Part shown: positions 46,401 to 55,607 of the stretch, piece by piece | Layout of the letters: each line of letters starts with the position of its first letter | Numbering within the stretch: the first letter of the stretch is position 1 | Source of the DNA: Flagellimonas oceanensis | GTDB taxonomy: Bacteria; Bacteroidota; Bacteroidia; Flavobacteriales; Flavobacteriaceae | DNA length: 64,000 nt | Assembly: GCF_003992595.1 (NCBI RefSeq) | Contig: NZ_RZNA01000017.1 | Coordinates: 62,001 to 126,000, forward strand | Direction of reading: 5' to 3' | Program-made: the position numbers and the translations under genes | The notes under the pieces: generated by a model | Database searches by the model: none | Told to the model about the DNA's origin: nothing | The model's input: only the letters and a program-made list of their open reading frames with translations

Positions 46401-46629
46401 TGTTCTCCACGCCATTGATCTGCTCTTCCAATGGGATGAGCACGCTTTTTCGAACCACATCGGCATTCGCACCTTGATAAGAGGCGGATACCTCGACCGT
46501 AGGAGGTGCAATATCCGGGTATTGTGATATGGGCAGTGTATATAGACCAAGTATCCCCAGAATAACAATGATTACGGAAATCACCGTGGACAGCACCGGT
46601 CTATCTATAAAGTTTTTTAACATATCCAT
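43483..46629 (-). CDS. RND family efflux permease (AcrB/HAE1-like)
   Basis: I use ATG 46629 (MDMLKNFIDRPVLSTVISV) rather than the TTG at 46644, giving 1048 residues. The start sequence, FIDRPVLSTVISVIIVILGILGLYTLPISQYPDIAPP, is quoted here only by its ends (FIDRPVLS and ISQYPDIAPP); it is the canonical AcrB N-terminus. D407/D408 of the proton relay are in [12 protein letters not shown]. It is closer to classical drug-exporting AcrB/MexB than the pump at 10024. It is the second gene of an MFP-RND-OMF-cyclase operon. Confidence 0.94.
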   Translation of the reverse strand: MDMLKNFIDRPVLSTVISVIIVILGILGLYTLPISQYPDIAPPTVEVSASYQGANADVVRKSVLIPLEEQINGVENMQYMTSTAGNDGSATITIYFKLGTDPDLAVMNVQNRVNKASNLLPEEVIRSGVSTSKMQSSLVYIFSIYSTKDNYDQNFLQNYVSLNILPKLKRVNGIGDAFIYGARDYAMRIWLKPDAMASYGLVPEDVIAKLRQQNIEAAPGKFGVNGNQAFQYTIKYKGRLQTADEFWQIVLKASGDGEILRLSDVADVELGALDYNSSTKTLGYPSTSIAISQTAGSNAYELINECQRIIEESAEDFPSGIEYVPFLNANEFLNASIDKVIHTLIEAFILVFIVVFIFLQDFRSTLIPAISVPVAIIGTFFFLQLFGFTINLLTLFALVLAIGIVVDDAIVVVEAVHAKFDQGSKSPKKATLHAMSEISKAIISITLVMAAVFVPVSFIGGSTGVFYKQFGLTLAIAIVISAINALTLSPALCALFLKAHHDDEGEKPKGFLKRFYAKFNVAFQAVTYKYIKGVQFLLRRKWLAVGLIGAFSVLAWGLIKNTPTGFVPSEDSRAIFGNIILPPSSSLERTTELADQVDSIVRTVPEVESLTRMAGQDIISGAGGSYGAFFIRLKSWEDRQDEGQDIESVVNKLFYKTSGIKGANIIFFAAPTLQGFGSTNGFEFNLQDRTANDMEKFSGVVQNYMGAINQRPEILYATTSFSNSFPQYELEVDVAKCEMAGITPDKVLGVMQGYYGGIYASDFNRFNKQYRVMVQSKPGPRAKPEDLHSVLVKTANGEMAPITQFVSLRKVFGPEFIKRFNLFTSANVTGVPAPGYSSGDAVKAIQEVADEQLTKQFGYEFAGLSREEVNSGNQTVYIFILCLVFVYFLLAAQYESYILPFSILLPLPIGLAGAYLFAKMFGIDNNIFLQISLIMLTGLLAKNSILIVEFALMHRKSGLSLASSVVRAAKARLRPILMTSFAFIFGLLPLMFANGAGAVSNRSIGTAAVGGMLVGTLCGVFVIPALFIMFQSLQERLSEKLHKDEVHE

Positions 46630-46700
46630 GAAATTAATAGGCAATAAATTCCCAGGGCCATGTTCTTGGCCTTCTGAAAATCAACACACTATATTGTTTG

Positions 46701-47774
46701 TTATTGAATGAGTTGGGGTTGGATTTCCATGTCTTCCCGAAGGGTCCCCGCACCTTCGTAAACCACCACATCACCAGGGGACAGACCTTGTGTGACCACA
46801 AAATCCTCGTTGGTCGCCATGGACATTACCTGAATCTCGGTGCTTACCACATGGTTATCGACCACTTTGTAAACCATTCGTTTATCCTGTAATTCAAAAG
46901 TGGATTTTTGAGGGACCAAAAGTGCATCGGGCATTGTTTGCCCAAGAACAATGGTACCACTCCCCCCACTTCGTAGACTGTGGTCTTTATTGGGGAAAGT
47001 CGCTCTTATACGTGCAGTTCCCGTTTGCTGATCGAGCAAACCCGAAATGGACGTGATAACTCCCTCAGCAGCAATGCGCTGTCCATTGGATAAGTTGAAA
47101 TGGACCTTGGGGAAATGCTTTAATTTCTCGTCAAGTGTACTGCCCTGGTAGGAATTGTAGAGACTCAAAAACTCGTTCTCATCCAATGAAAAGTAGATAT
47201 GTACCTGAGCTATATCCGAAACAACCGTCAATGGGTTTTGGACCTGAGGACTTACCAAACTTCCCGTTCTGAAAGGAATCTTACCGACCACTCCATCAAT
47301 CGGACTCTTGATCATGGTATATCCCAAATTTGTTCTCGCTTGGACCAAGTCCGCCTTCTTGGCCTTTAAATCCAGTATGGCCGCCTCCAATTCGTAAGGG
47401 TTCACGATATCATCTTCAACCAAGGGTCGGGTCTTGTCCACATGGATCTGCGCGTTCTTCACAGCCGATTCCGCGGATATTACCGACTGCTGATATTGCG
47501 GAGCATTTATCTTGAAGAGCAAATCGCCTTTTTTGACCACAGCTCCTTCATCCACATAGATTTTCTCGAGATACCCCTCTACTTTGGGCCTTATTTCAAT
47601 ATCTTCCCTTCCTTCAATGGTAGCTGGATATTTTTTTTCAAGTGTTGTTTGGGCTCGTTGGAGTTTTATGGCCGGATATTGTGGAATCTGGCCCATTTGA
47701 CCAGTCTCTTTGCCTCCACAAGAACTGATCGATGCCACCAGTGCCACGAACAGAAAATGGTTTATATATTTCAT
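46701..47774 (-). CDS. RND efflux periplasmic adaptor (AcrA-like lipoprotein)
   Basis: The 357-residue protein has a lipobox at ISSC (C about 19). The order is barrel-sandwich half PKVEGYLEKIYVDEGAVVKK, alpha hairpin (about 85-150), second half YTMIKSPIDGVVGKIPF, then beta-barrel and membrane-proximal domains. It is the first gene of the second RND operon, 71 bases before the pump ATG. The leader region 47775-47938 holds no recognisable operator and no regulator gene is adjacent. Confidence 0.92.
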   Translation of the reverse strand: MKYINHFLFVALVASISSCGGKETGQMGQIPQYPAIKLQRAQTTLEKKYPATIEGREDIEIRPKVEGYLEKIYVDEGAVVKKGDLLFKINAPQYQQSVISAESAVKNAQIHVDKTRPLVEDDIVNPYELEAAILDLKAKKADLVQARTNLGYTMIKSPIDGVVGKIPFRTGSLVSPQVQNPLTVVSDIAQVHIYFSLDENEFLSLYNSYQGSTLDEKLKHFPKVHFNLSNGQRIAAEGVITSISGLLDQQTGTARIRATFPNKDHSLRSGGSGTIVLGQTMPDALLVPQKSTFELQDKRMVYKVVDNHVVSTEIQVMSMATNEDFVVTQGLSPGDVVVYEGAGTLREDMEIQPQLIQ

Positions 47775-47938
47775 CTTTATGATTAATTATGGTTGGAATA
47801 GCGCATGGGAATTCCTTTGCGGCGAAAAAACATGTTCGACCACAGATTTGTTTTGACAAAAATTAAGGGGTTTGGGAAAAGCTGAATCCCCGGGACGGCA
47901 ACCACTGTCCCGAAGATCAGCTTACGGCACAGAAAGCG

Positions 47939-48550
47939 TTACGATTTAGCCGCTAAATAACGTTTCTCCACCGCTTTCCAATCAACAATGTTCCAAAAAG
48001 CATCAATATACTCTGGTCTTTTGTTCTGATAATTCAGGTAATAAGCGTGTTCCCACACATCCAATCCCAAAATCGGAGTACCTTGATCGGGTGCTGTATC
48101 CATCAATGGGTTGTCCTGGTTCGGAGTGGAGGTAACCTTCAGCTCCCCGTCAGCATCAACGATCAACCATGCCCATCCGGAACCGAACCTAGTGGCCGCT
48201 GCATTGGCAAAAGTGGTCTTCAAATCTTCCAAGGAACCAAAAGTGCTTTCGACGGACTTGGCCAGTTCCCCTTCCGGCAATTCAGAACCTCCAGGGGTTA
48301 GGATGGTCCAAAATAAGCTGTGGTTGAAATGTCCACCTCCATTGTTCCTGATTCCGCTGGACAATTTTGATATCTTCCCAAAAAGGCCTTCCAAATCCGA
48401 GTCTTCCAATTTGGCCTCTTCAAGTGCCGCATTCAATTTGTTGACATAACCTTGATGATGCTTCGTATGGTGAATTTCCATGGTAGTTGCATCAATATAT
48501 GGTGCAAGGGCATCATAACTGTACGGTAATTCTGGTAATTTGTAACTCAT
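47939..48550 (-). CDS. Superoxide dismutase (Fe/Mn family)
   Basis: The 203-residue enzyme dismutates superoxide in the cytoplasm. Metal ligands are H27 (in [10 protein letters not shown]), H77 (in HFNHSLFW), D164 and H168 (in DVWEHAYY). The [11 protein letters not shown] segment favours manganese or cambialistic use, but metal choice cannot be fixed from sequence alone. It is divergent from the SufR-like regulator, with the consensus promoter and an inverted repeat in the 87 bases between them. Confidence 0.95.
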   Translation of the reverse strand: MSYKLPELPYSYDALAPYIDATTMEIHHTKHHQGYVNKLNAALEEAKLEDSDLEGLFGKISKLSSGIRNNGGGHFNHSLFWTILTPGGSELPEGELAKSVESTFGSLEDLKTTFANAAATRFGSGWAWLIVDADGELKVTSTPNQDNPLMDTAPDQGTPILGLDVWEHAYYLNYQNKRPEYIDAFWNIVDWKAVEKRYLAAKS

Positions 48551-48589
48551 AATATGTAGATTTGAATTAAATGACTTTTAAAAACAATA

Positions 48590-48620
48590 CAAAGATACTA
48601 CATTTGTATAATAAACCAAA
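48590..48620 (-). promoter_or_regulatory. Consensus promoter of the superoxide dismutase gene
   Basis: On the minus strand TTTG (48620-48617) and TATCTTTG (48597-48590) are separated by 19 bases; both match the Bacteroidetes consensus exactly. The left arm of the inverted repeat at 48609-48638 lies between them, so a protein bound there would block this promoter. Confidence 0.7.
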
Positions 48621-48638
48621 TATTTACTTTGTTTATTA
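48599..48638 (+). promoter_or_regulatory. -7 element and inverted-repeat operator of the SufR-like gene
   Basis: TACATTTG (48599-48606) matches TAnnTTTG. The inverted repeat TAATAAAC (48609-48616) / GTTTATTA (48631-48638) has perfect 8-bp arms with a 14-base spacer, covers the predicted start site and reaches the A of the ATG. This is a good position for autorepression and for joint control of the divergent sod gene. Confidence 0.6.
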
Positions 48639-49270
48639 TGAATAATACTGTTCCTGAAAATGAACAAGCCATTTGGATACTTAAAAACGAAGGCGAAAAA
48701 ACAATAAAAGACTTGTCAAAAGCACTTGGTGTTACCACTGAAGGAGCAAGGTTTCAACTTTTAAAGCTGTCCAAGGATGGGTATGTGAAATCCGAGAGCA
48801 GAGCAAAAGGAAGGGGGCGTCCACAACAATTCTGGTCGTTGACCCAAAAAGGTCATGCCAAATTTCCCGATTCGCATTCGGAGTTGACTTTAAGGCTCAT
48901 CAATAAGATAAGGCAAAATCTAGGGGAAGACACCTTAACGGAACTCATCAGTTCCACAGGACAGGACAATCTTCAAAACTATCGAACTGCCATTCCCGAA
49001 ACAGCACCTTTGGAAGAAAAAATCGAAAAATTGGCCGAGTTGCGCAATAAGGAAGGCTATATGGCCACTTATGAGCAAAACGAAGACGGTAACTATCTCT
49101 TAATAGAAAACCATTGCCCTATATGTGCTGCCGCCACCCTGTGTCAGGGGTTTTGTGCCACAGAGCTCAATACATTTCAATCGGTTTTGGGACCAAATAC
49201 CAAAGTAGAGCGTATAGACCACATCCTGGCCGGTGCGAGGCGCTGTGCTTATCTGATTCAAGAAAAGTAA
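48638..49270 (+). CDS. SufR-like Fe-S cluster transcriptional regulator
   Basis: ATG 48638 gives 210 residues; TTG 48629 is less likely. Residues about 8-75 form a DeoR/ArsR-like winged helix (EKTIKDLSKALGVTTEGARF, then GRGRPQQFWSLTQKG). The C-terminal part has the SufR cysteine pattern NHCPICAAATLCQGFCATEL (C160, C163, C169, C173) and C203 in GARRCAYLI, which in SufR ligate a Fe-S cluster. It may sense iron-sulfur or oxidative status and regulate sod, whose promoter overlaps the operator. No suf operon is in the window. Confidence 0.88.
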   Translation: MNNTVPENEQAIWILKNEGEKTIKDLSKALGVTTEGARFQLLKLSKDGYVKSESRAKGRGRPQQFWSLTQKGHAKFPDSHSELTLRLINKIRQNLGEDTLTELISSTGQDNLQNYRTAIPETAPLEEKIEKLAELRNKEGYMATYEQNEDGNYLLIENHCPICAAATLCQGFCATELNTFQSVLGPNTKVERIDHILAGARRCAYLIQEK

Positions 49271-49302
49271 AAGGCCGGACAATTGCATATTGCCCAGCCT
49301 TT
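49269..49302. terminator. Bidirectional hairpin between the SufR-like and YceI genes
   Basis: The stem AAAAGGCCGG...CAAT / ATTGCCC..GCCTTT (about 13 bp with one or two mismatches) lies directly after the stop codon at 49270 and 22 bases from the stop of the convergent yceI gene. Ends are A- and T-rich, as for a two-way terminator. Confidence 0.6.
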
Positions 49303-49323
49303 CAACATTAAGGTTGATATACA

Positions 49324-49887
49324 CTATTGTTGAGCCATCTCCAAGTTTACCGTAAATTCCACATCATCTCCCAAGGTGGGTGTATCTCCTCCGACACCAA
49401 ACTCCAAACGGTCCACGGTTCCCGTTAATTTCAATCCAGCTTTTAATTTCTGACTACGCTGATCGGTAATGACGCCATTTACCTTTCCTTCCAAGTTAAC
49501 AGATTTGGTCACACCATGCATGCTAAGGTCTCCTGTAAGGGCAAAGGTCTTATCCCCTGTTTTTTCAAAACTTGTGCTTTTGAATGTTATGGAAGGATAC
49601 TTCTCTGCATCAAAAAAGTCAGGGCTTTTCAAATGGTTGTCCCTGTTTTCGTTATCGGTATCGATACTTGCTACTTTGATTTCCACATCAAAAGAAGCAT
49701 CATCAAAATTATCATCGGCGGTGGCCGTAATATCAAATTCACCAAAACTTCCTTCCACCTCAGAGATCATCAAGTGGGTTATACTGAATCCCACCTTGGA
49801 ATGTGCATTGTCCGATTTCCAAGTGGATTGTGCTTGGATGGTGGTCCCTATAAGAACCATTACCAGAAAAATTGACAGTTTTCTCAT
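49324..49887 (-). CDS. YceI family periplasmic protein
   Basis: The 187-residue protein has a signal peptide (LSIFLVMVLIGTTIQAQ). The mature part is a YceI lipocalin-like barrel: STWKSDNAHSKVGFSITHLM, then DNRDxHLKSPDFFDAEKYP-like segments (NRDNHLKSPDFFDAEKYPSI), and a conserved final GVGGDTPTLGDDVEFTVNLE. Family members bind polyisoprenoids; no enzymatic site is known. It lies 51 bases downstream of the GH78 gene. Confidence 0.93.
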   Translation of the reverse strand: MRKLSIFLVMVLIGTTIQAQSTWKSDNAHSKVGFSITHLMISEVEGSFGEFDITATADDNFDDASFDVEIKVASIDTDNENRDNHLKSPDFFDAEKYPSITFKSTSFEKTGDKTFALTGDLSMHGVTKSVNLEGKVNGVITDQRSQKLKAGLKLTGTVDRLEFGVGGDTPTLGDDVEFTVNLEMAQQ

Positions 49888-49938
49888 ACGTTGTAATTGT
49901 TTAATTGTGATTGTAAAGTTTAAATATAGATCATTTTG

Positions 49939-52900
49939 CTAATCAACCTGCACTGTGCCATCTGCAAGTGTAAAATTGAAGATTCCAGAGCTTAATTGAT
50001 ATACTCCCACCTCGATACCGTTGCGCATATCCGTTCCTTTGTAAATCACTCCCTTGGTGTTTTCAAAAGATTCGTTATCCACGACCATTGGCAAATAAAG
50101 TGTGGCATTGGTATTTGCAGGTACCGTTGCTTTGTAAGAGGTCATATTCCCCGATCCATCAGAGGTCCAACTACTCTTGATAACCCCATAATTGGATTCG
50201 TAACTACCGGAGAGGGATTCAAAATCACCTGCCACCTGAGGCTGCAGTACAAATTTTTTATATCCAGCTTGCCCAGATTCATGGTCGGTTGTAATCCCCA
50301 ATTGGAACTCATACATCCACTGGCCAACGGCACCCAGTGCAAAGTGATTGAAGGAGTTCATTCGGTTTTCGTTGTTCTCCTTAAACGCCGCTTTAAATCC
50401 GTTCCAACGCTCCCAAATAGATGTCGCTCCTTTGGTAACGGGATACAACCATGACGTATAATCGGTACTTGAAAATAATTCAAAAGCTTCATCTACCTTG
50501 CCTCCCCTACTCAAAGCGGGCAAGATATTCGGTGTTCCCGAAAACCCGGTGGTAATGGTATAGGGCAAGAAATCTTCCGTGACCTGTTCGCTGTTCATTC
50601 CAAAGCCTCCTAAAGGGCCCTCTCTCATGGGGTATTCCACTCGAGAGCCATCTGCATTGGTATTACTGTTGGATGGCATCGCCACCAATTCTGCCAAATA
50701 GGCTTCAGCCTTCGGTTTATTCTCCTCGTTGAATACGTTAAAGTTCAAAGGGGTGGCGTAGGAAGTTTGGGAGTGCACAATAAAGCCTTCAAGATTCCTG
50801 GTCCTACCCGATGCTGAATCCACAAAAAATTGGTTCCACTCTTCCTTCGCCTTTTGATGTCTGTCCCTAAGTTCATTGGCATATGCAGTTTCGCCGATGG
50901 CATCGGCCATAATCGCAGTGACTTCCATCATATAAATATAAATGGCATTGTTCACCAGTTCAGGCGGTGTATTGTTGTCCATGGCCAACCAATCGGCAAG
51001 TCCGTCGGTTTTGGAGGATAAGTACGTATACTCTTCATTGAAATCGTAATGGTCCATCCCATCCAACCACAGGCGCATGGTCTCCATGTTTTCTTCAATG
51101 ATTTTGGTATCCCCATATTGCACATACAACTGCCATGGCACCATACATACTGCCGCAGCCCAGGTTGTTCCATTGGCAAAGCTGGTATCATCGGTCATAT
51201 TATAGGTCGGTACTGTGCTGCCGATTCCTCCTGGGGCCTCTGTTTCGCTGCCCACACCTTGATCATCGCGTAATGCGACCATCCATTGACGGAAAAAATT
51301 GTAGGTATCCGAATTATAGGTGCCTGTTCGTGTATAGGCTTGGGCATCTCCTGTCCATCCCATCCGCTCGTTACGCTGTGGACAATCGGTTGGCAGGGTA
51401 AAGAAATTCCCCAATTGACTACGCTGAATATTTTTGAAAAGTTGATTGGCCAGTTCCCCTGTCTCTCCATCCGAAGTGGTCGCAACATAAGTTCCACTTG
51501 GCAGTTCATCCGAAGATAAGGACAGCCCCACAACATTTTCGAGTGGTAGGGCTCCCGTATGATTGGGCAAGGTAATTTGAATATATTGATACCCTCGAAA
51601 GGTTGTTCTGGGTTGAATCACAGTTGGACCATCATCTTTGGCTATATAGAAATCCGTGGCCATGGCGGCCCTGTAATTCTCAGTAAGAATACGTCCTGCG
51701 ACTCCCTTTCCGTTCTCATACCCATACATATCGATGTATTGAGGTTCATCGCCATCCAGACCTGGATAGACCTGCTCCGCGTATCTTAAAATAACGGTAT
51801 CCCCTTTTTTGAGCCATTCTTCGGGCACAGTAATTGAAGGAACCCCTACCATATTGACGCCCATATTATAGGTGTAAGTGCTTTCATCATCACTGTGCAC
51901 TTCCATGAGTTCGGTGGCTTGCAAGCGTTCCACTACGCGGACGGGACGATCGTAACGGGAAACGATTTCAAAATCAATCCATTCCCTGGGCTCGACCTCT
52001 TCAGCTTGGGCCCAACCTTCAGCTTCGTAGGCAATAGTAGTCCAACCATTAATATCGCCATCCACAATAATCTGTTCTTCCTTGAGTGCATTGTAGCGTT
52101 CTCCCTGGAAAAAACTGCCGTATTCCACAGGACCCTCGGTAAATATTTTCCATGAATCGGTATGGGTTACCACCGTTTGTTCGCTTCCATCTTCAAAGGT
52201 AATGACCAATTTGGCCAATAAAGCTTCGGTATCCCCAAAAAAGTTAAAGTTTGCAGGCGTATAGGTCATGTAGCCCGTATACCAACCCGGAAAAATCAGG
52301 GCCCCTATAGCATTCTCGCCTTGGCTGATTTTTTCCGTGACATCATAGGCATAGTAACCCAAGGTTTCACGAAATTGTGTGGCCCCTGGTGCAAACCAGT
52401 CCTCTCCTATCCGCTCCCCATTGATATAGACTTCATTGGACCCCATGGAAGTCACATATAGTTTTGCCTTCGCAATGGTTTTATCTTCCGTGCTGAATTC
52501 CGCACGCAGCATCGTTGCCGACCCATGGCTAGGGTCTGCATATTGAATCAAGGGTTGGTCTGTTTCATTATGCACTTCGATGTTGCCATCTTGATTGATG
52601 GACACACCTTCAAAATCTTCAAATATGGTATAAGTTGCTCCTCTATCCTTGCTAAAAACCGTATTGTTGTCGGGGTCGCTTTTCCCTGCATTCAGAATCT
52701 TGTAATCCCTGAAAACCATATGGCTGCCCGGTTCTGCACCAAAGCCAACGGAATTGATATGTGGATACGTCAAAAAGTTTCCTCCACCGCCACCTGTGAC
52801 CGAAAACCCTACTTCCCTAAATTGAGGGGGTATGGGATTATTAGGGTCTTCGGGCTCCAAACGCAGCATTTTACCATTGATGTTAATAACAAGGTTACTG

Positions 52901-53700
52901 GCATTCACGCTGACACCCAGTGCATTCATTTCGTTCTTATTGCCCGGCGTGATCAATTCATTGATATTGGTCTGCGGATAATTTTCTTTGGAAATTACCA
53001 TATATGGAACTGCTGCCGAGTCGTTCGGATCAAAACCAACCCGATATATGTTCAAGGCCGCCCCTTGAGCATCGCCGACACCGGAAATATCCAGTTCTAA
53101 CCTAAGGTAGTTTTCCCCCTCGGCATTATTGATGTTCTGGAACTTATCGTTGAACCTATAGTCGTTGGCACCAATAATCAGTGATGCAGTGGTTCCTTCC
53201 AGAATCTGGACATCGGTTTTGATATCAAAAAGTAATGCCGATGCGGCATCCAAAGTCAAAGTATTCGTCCCTATGAATTGTGCACCATCCCATGCTGCCA
53301 TGGTGGGATCCATCAAACCTGTTTCAAAGCTGGATGTTTGTGTATAGGTTTTCCCTTCCACATCCCAAACCGTCAAATTCCAAGTATATGCCGTTTCGGG
53401 TTCCAAAGCATCTCCTTCGTATGCGATATTATTCGAGATACCTCTTTCGACCTTTCCACTGTCCCAAATCTGACTCCCGTCCTCTTTGGTCACTTTTATT
53501 TGGTATGCCTGCTGTCCCTGTCCAATGACATCCGATGTCATTTGCCAACCGAAAAGAGGGTTTTCATCTTCCACGGCCAACGGTTTTTCTGCATAGGCCA
53601 CCCTGAGGTTTTCGATTTGTGTAGTTGGGGAGCCACAGGAAATAACCATAAGAAGACTTCCCAACAAGAGGACAGCCATTGTTTTCGGAAATAGTTCCAT
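49939..53700 (-). CDS. GH78 alpha-L-rhamnosidase lipoprotein
   Basis: The 1253-residue protein has a lipobox at VISC (C22). An N-terminal fibronectin-like domain (about 28-125, ENLRVAYAEKPLAVEDENP) is followed by an extra segment (about 135-360) resembling a laminin-G-like beta sandwich. The Bac_rhamnosid_N domain (KAKLYVTSMGSNEVYINGER), the catalytic (alpha/alpha)6 barrel and a C-terminal beta domain then follow. The catalytic signature DCPQRNERMGWTGDAQ begins near residue 770; the general acid Glu of this motif is present. It removes terminal alpha-L-rhamnose from glycans. It is 26 bases after the carboxylesterase gene, so the two are a unit. Confidence 0.93.
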   Translation of the reverse strand: MELFPKTMAVLLLGSLLMVISCGSPTTQIENLRVAYAEKPLAVEDENPLFGWQMTSDVIGQGQQAYQIKVTKEDGSQIWDSGKVERGISNNIAYEGDALEPETAYTWNLTVWDVEGKTYTQTSSFETGLMDPTMAAWDGAQFIGTNTLTLDAASALLFDIKTDVQILEGTTASLIIGANDYRFNDKFQNINNAEGENYLRLELDISGVGDAQGAALNIYRVGFDPNDSAAVPYMVISKENYPQTNINELITPGNKNEMNALGVSVNASNLVININGKMLRLEPEDPNNPIPPQFREVGFSVTGGGGGNFLTYPHINSVGFGAEPGSHMVFRDYKILNAGKSDPDNNTVFSKDRGATYTIFEDFEGVSINQDGNIEVHNETDQPLIQYADPSHGSATMLRAEFSTEDKTIAKAKLYVTSMGSNEVYINGERIGEDWFAPGATQFRETLGYYAYDVTEKISQGENAIGALIFPGWYTGYMTYTPANFNFFGDTEALLAKLVITFEDGSEQTVVTHTDSWKIFTEGPVEYGSFFQGERYNALKEEQIIVDGDINGWTTIAYEAEGWAQAEEVEPREWIDFEIVSRYDRPVRVVERLQATELMEVHSDDESTYTYNMGVNMVGVPSITVPEEWLKKGDTVILRYAEQVYPGLDGDEPQYIDMYGYENGKGVAGRILTENYRAAMATDFYIAKDDGPTVIQPRTTFRGYQYIQITLPNHTGALPLENVVGLSLSSDELPSGTYVATTSDGETGELANQLFKNIQRSQLGNFFTLPTDCPQRNERMGWTGDAQAYTRTGTYNSDTYNFFRQWMVALRDDQGVGSETEAPGGIGSTVPTYNMTDDTSFANGTTWAAAVCMVPWQLYVQYGDTKIIEENMETMRLWLDGMDHYDFNEEYTYLSSKTDGLADWLAMDNNTPPELVNNAIYIYMMEVTAIMADAIGETAYANELRDRHQKAKEEWNQFFVDSASGRTRNLEGFIVHSQTSYATPLNFNVFNEENKPKAEAYLAELVAMPSNSNTNADGSRVEYPMREGPLGGFGMNSEQVTEDFLPYTITTGFSGTPNILPALSRGGKVDEAFELFSSTDYTSWLYPVTKGATSIWERWNGFKAAFKENNENRMNSFNHFALGAVGQWMYEFQLGITTDHESGQAGYKKFVLQPQVAGDFESLSGSYESNYGVIKSSWTSDGSGNMTSYKATVPANTNATLYLPMVVDNESFENTKGVIYKGTDMRNGIEVGVYQLSSGIFNFTLADGTVQVD

Positions 53701-53726
53701 TGTTTAGTTTTTAGATGTGCAATTTG

Positions 53727-55343
53727 CTATCTATCAGCCATCAAAGCCAAGAATTCCTTGTCATGTTGCGGTTTTACCTCGCAAGTAGTGTCGAAAAACA
53801 TGGTTGCTGTATTCTCTGGGTTGTACTGAGGCCATTGTGGCAAGCTATCGTGATTGGGATTGCCCGTTTTGGCAAAATTGATCCAAGCACTGCTCATCTT
53901 ATCGGCCAATACATGGGCCTCTTCCCCTCCTCCGGTCATTTGGCGAGCACGTTCTATGTTATCGAAAACAAAGGGAAGCTCCATACAGTGAAGTGCTTTG
54001 TACTTCCCATCAAAAACAGGGGACTGCCAGGTGAACATGAACATATAAACAGGTGCCCCGTTGGACAATTGCGACTTCTTGTTGGCTTGGAAAACGGCCC
54101 CTGGTCTAAAGGTGTTGTCGATATCCAAAAGATCAGATGGTCGGGTATCCTTTGGATAAGCTTTTTTCACAGCGGCTACGTAATCATCTGCCTTATCCTT
54201 ATACGTTTCCTTGATATGTGCCATAACCTCTTTTTCGGATGCATTGAAAAAACGACCGTTCATAAATGGTGTAAATTCATTTTTGGTGGTGCCCAGCATC
54301 AAAGGGATGTCTTTGGAAAGTTCGAATGCTTCATCAGAAAATAAATCGTGGGGAAGCACATTGCCATCCCTACTTGGTCCCCAATTGAGATTCATTCCAA
54401 CAGGAACAACTCCCGCTGCTTTCATTTGCTCGGCCACTATTGCCAAAGCGGCACTACCAGCTGCACTTAATTTGTCAAAAGGTATGGTTTGAAGACTGTC
54501 GACCTGATTTTCTGAAAGGTCAAGTTGGTTCAAGACCTCAGCTGCAATGGCCCTAGTGGTTTCTTTCATGGACAAGCTGCCCCTGAACGACCCGCTTTGA
54601 TTGATGGCCTTATGAAACAATCCGTCCGCCCTTGGCATGGCCATTAAGGTGTTGACTTTGGCGCCTCCACCTGATTGACCAAAAATCGTCACATTGTTTG
54701 GGTCTCCTCCAAAGTTGGAAATATTGGTCTTTACCCAATCCAAAGCGGCAACAATGTCCAACATACTATTGTTTGGGGTATGCTTGTATTTATCACCATA
54801 GGCAGATAGGTCCAAAAAACCCAATATGTTCAATCGGTGGTTAATGGATACCACAACCACATCTCCCTTGCTACTCAAGTTCTCTCCGTGATATGATGGC
54901 AATTCTTGACTGGACCCGGCGGTAAAACCACCTCCGTGAATCCAGAAAAGGACCGGCCTTTTTTTGTTGTCGTCGATACTGGGCGTCCAAACATTCAGCC
55001 TAAGACAATCCTCACTGGTATACCCCCAATCATGATCAAAAACGAATTCGGATTCGTCTTGCACCTGTGTGGTCGGTGTCATCAAGGGGGCAACGGGCCC
55101 ATACATGGTAGAGCTCCTTACACCTTCCCAAGGCTCAACTTTCTTTGCCGGCATAAAGCGGTCAGCTGTCGCATAGGGTATTCCCTTGTAGGTATAAATT
55201 CCGTTTTGGATAAACCCTCGGACTTTGCCTGATTCAGTATCTGTAACGGCAACATCGGCTCCTGTAACAACTTCAGTTTGTGCACTTAGAGTGCTTGTCC
55301 CAATGGCCATGAGGAACAGGAACAATATTTTTTTGAATTTCAT
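53727..55343 (-). CDS. Carboxylesterase type B, secreted
   Basis: The 538-residue protein has a signal peptide (ILFLFLMAIGTSTLSAQ). The oxyanion motif HGGGF is at 136-140 and the nucleophile in FGQSGGGAKV is S224, where the family usually has GESAGG. The rest of the fold (EDCLRLNVWTP near 111-121) is typical. Such enzymes remove acyl or feruloyl esters, so with the GH78 rhamnosidase directly downstream they suggest removal of acyl groups from a rhamnose-bearing glycan (inference). Confidence 0.9.
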   Translation of the reverse strand: MKFKKILFLFLMAIGTSTLSAQTEVVTGADVAVTDTESGKVRGFIQNGIYTYKGIPYATADRFMPAKKVEPWEGVRSSTMYGPVAPLMTPTTQVQDESEFVFDHDWGYTSEDCLRLNVWTPSIDDNKKRPVLFWIHGGGFTAGSSQELPSYHGENLSSKGDVVVVSINHRLNILGFLDLSAYGDKYKHTPNNSMLDIVAALDWVKTNISNFGGDPNNVTIFGQSGGGAKVNTLMAMPRADGLFHKAINQSGSFRGSLSMKETTRAIAAEVLNQLDLSENQVDSLQTIPFDKLSAAGSAALAIVAEQMKAAGVVPVGMNLNWGPSRDGNVLPHDLFSDEAFELSKDIPLMLGTTKNEFTPFMNGRFFNASEKEVMAHIKETYKDKADDYVAAVKKAYPKDTRPSDLLDIDNTFRPGAVFQANKKSQLSNGAPVYMFMFTWQSPVFDGKYKALHCMELPFVFDNIERARQMTGGGEEAHVLADKMSSAWINFAKTGNPNHDSLPQWPQYNPENTATMFFDTTCEVKPQHDKEFLALMADR

Positions 55344-55545
55344 ATCAGTGTGTTTAGTTATTTTTTTTTCGCCAGAATTTAACTTATTTTTTCATGATTT
55401 TTAAATAATAGACCTGAAAACGCATCATATTTTACTCTGAGTATCCCAATCAATAATAAGACTAAACCTTCGGATAACTGTTCTTATCTGTTCTGCCAAA
55501 ACCTTGTTGTCCTTATCCTTTTCTTTGAACCTGACCACATATTTC

Positions 55546-55583
55546 AAAAAAAAAGCTCCCAAGATGAATATCTCGGGAGCTTT
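55546..55583 (-). terminator. Intrinsic terminator of the nitroreductase gene
   Basis: AAAGCTCCC (55552-55560) and GGGAGCTTT (55575-55583) form a 9-bp stem, extended by AGAT/ATCT inside. On the minus strand the stem is followed by a run of nine T (55554-55546). It is 25 bases past the stop codon at 55608. Confidence 0.85.
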
Positions 55584-55607
55584 GTAAATTAGGTTTAAGG
55601 GGGTAAC

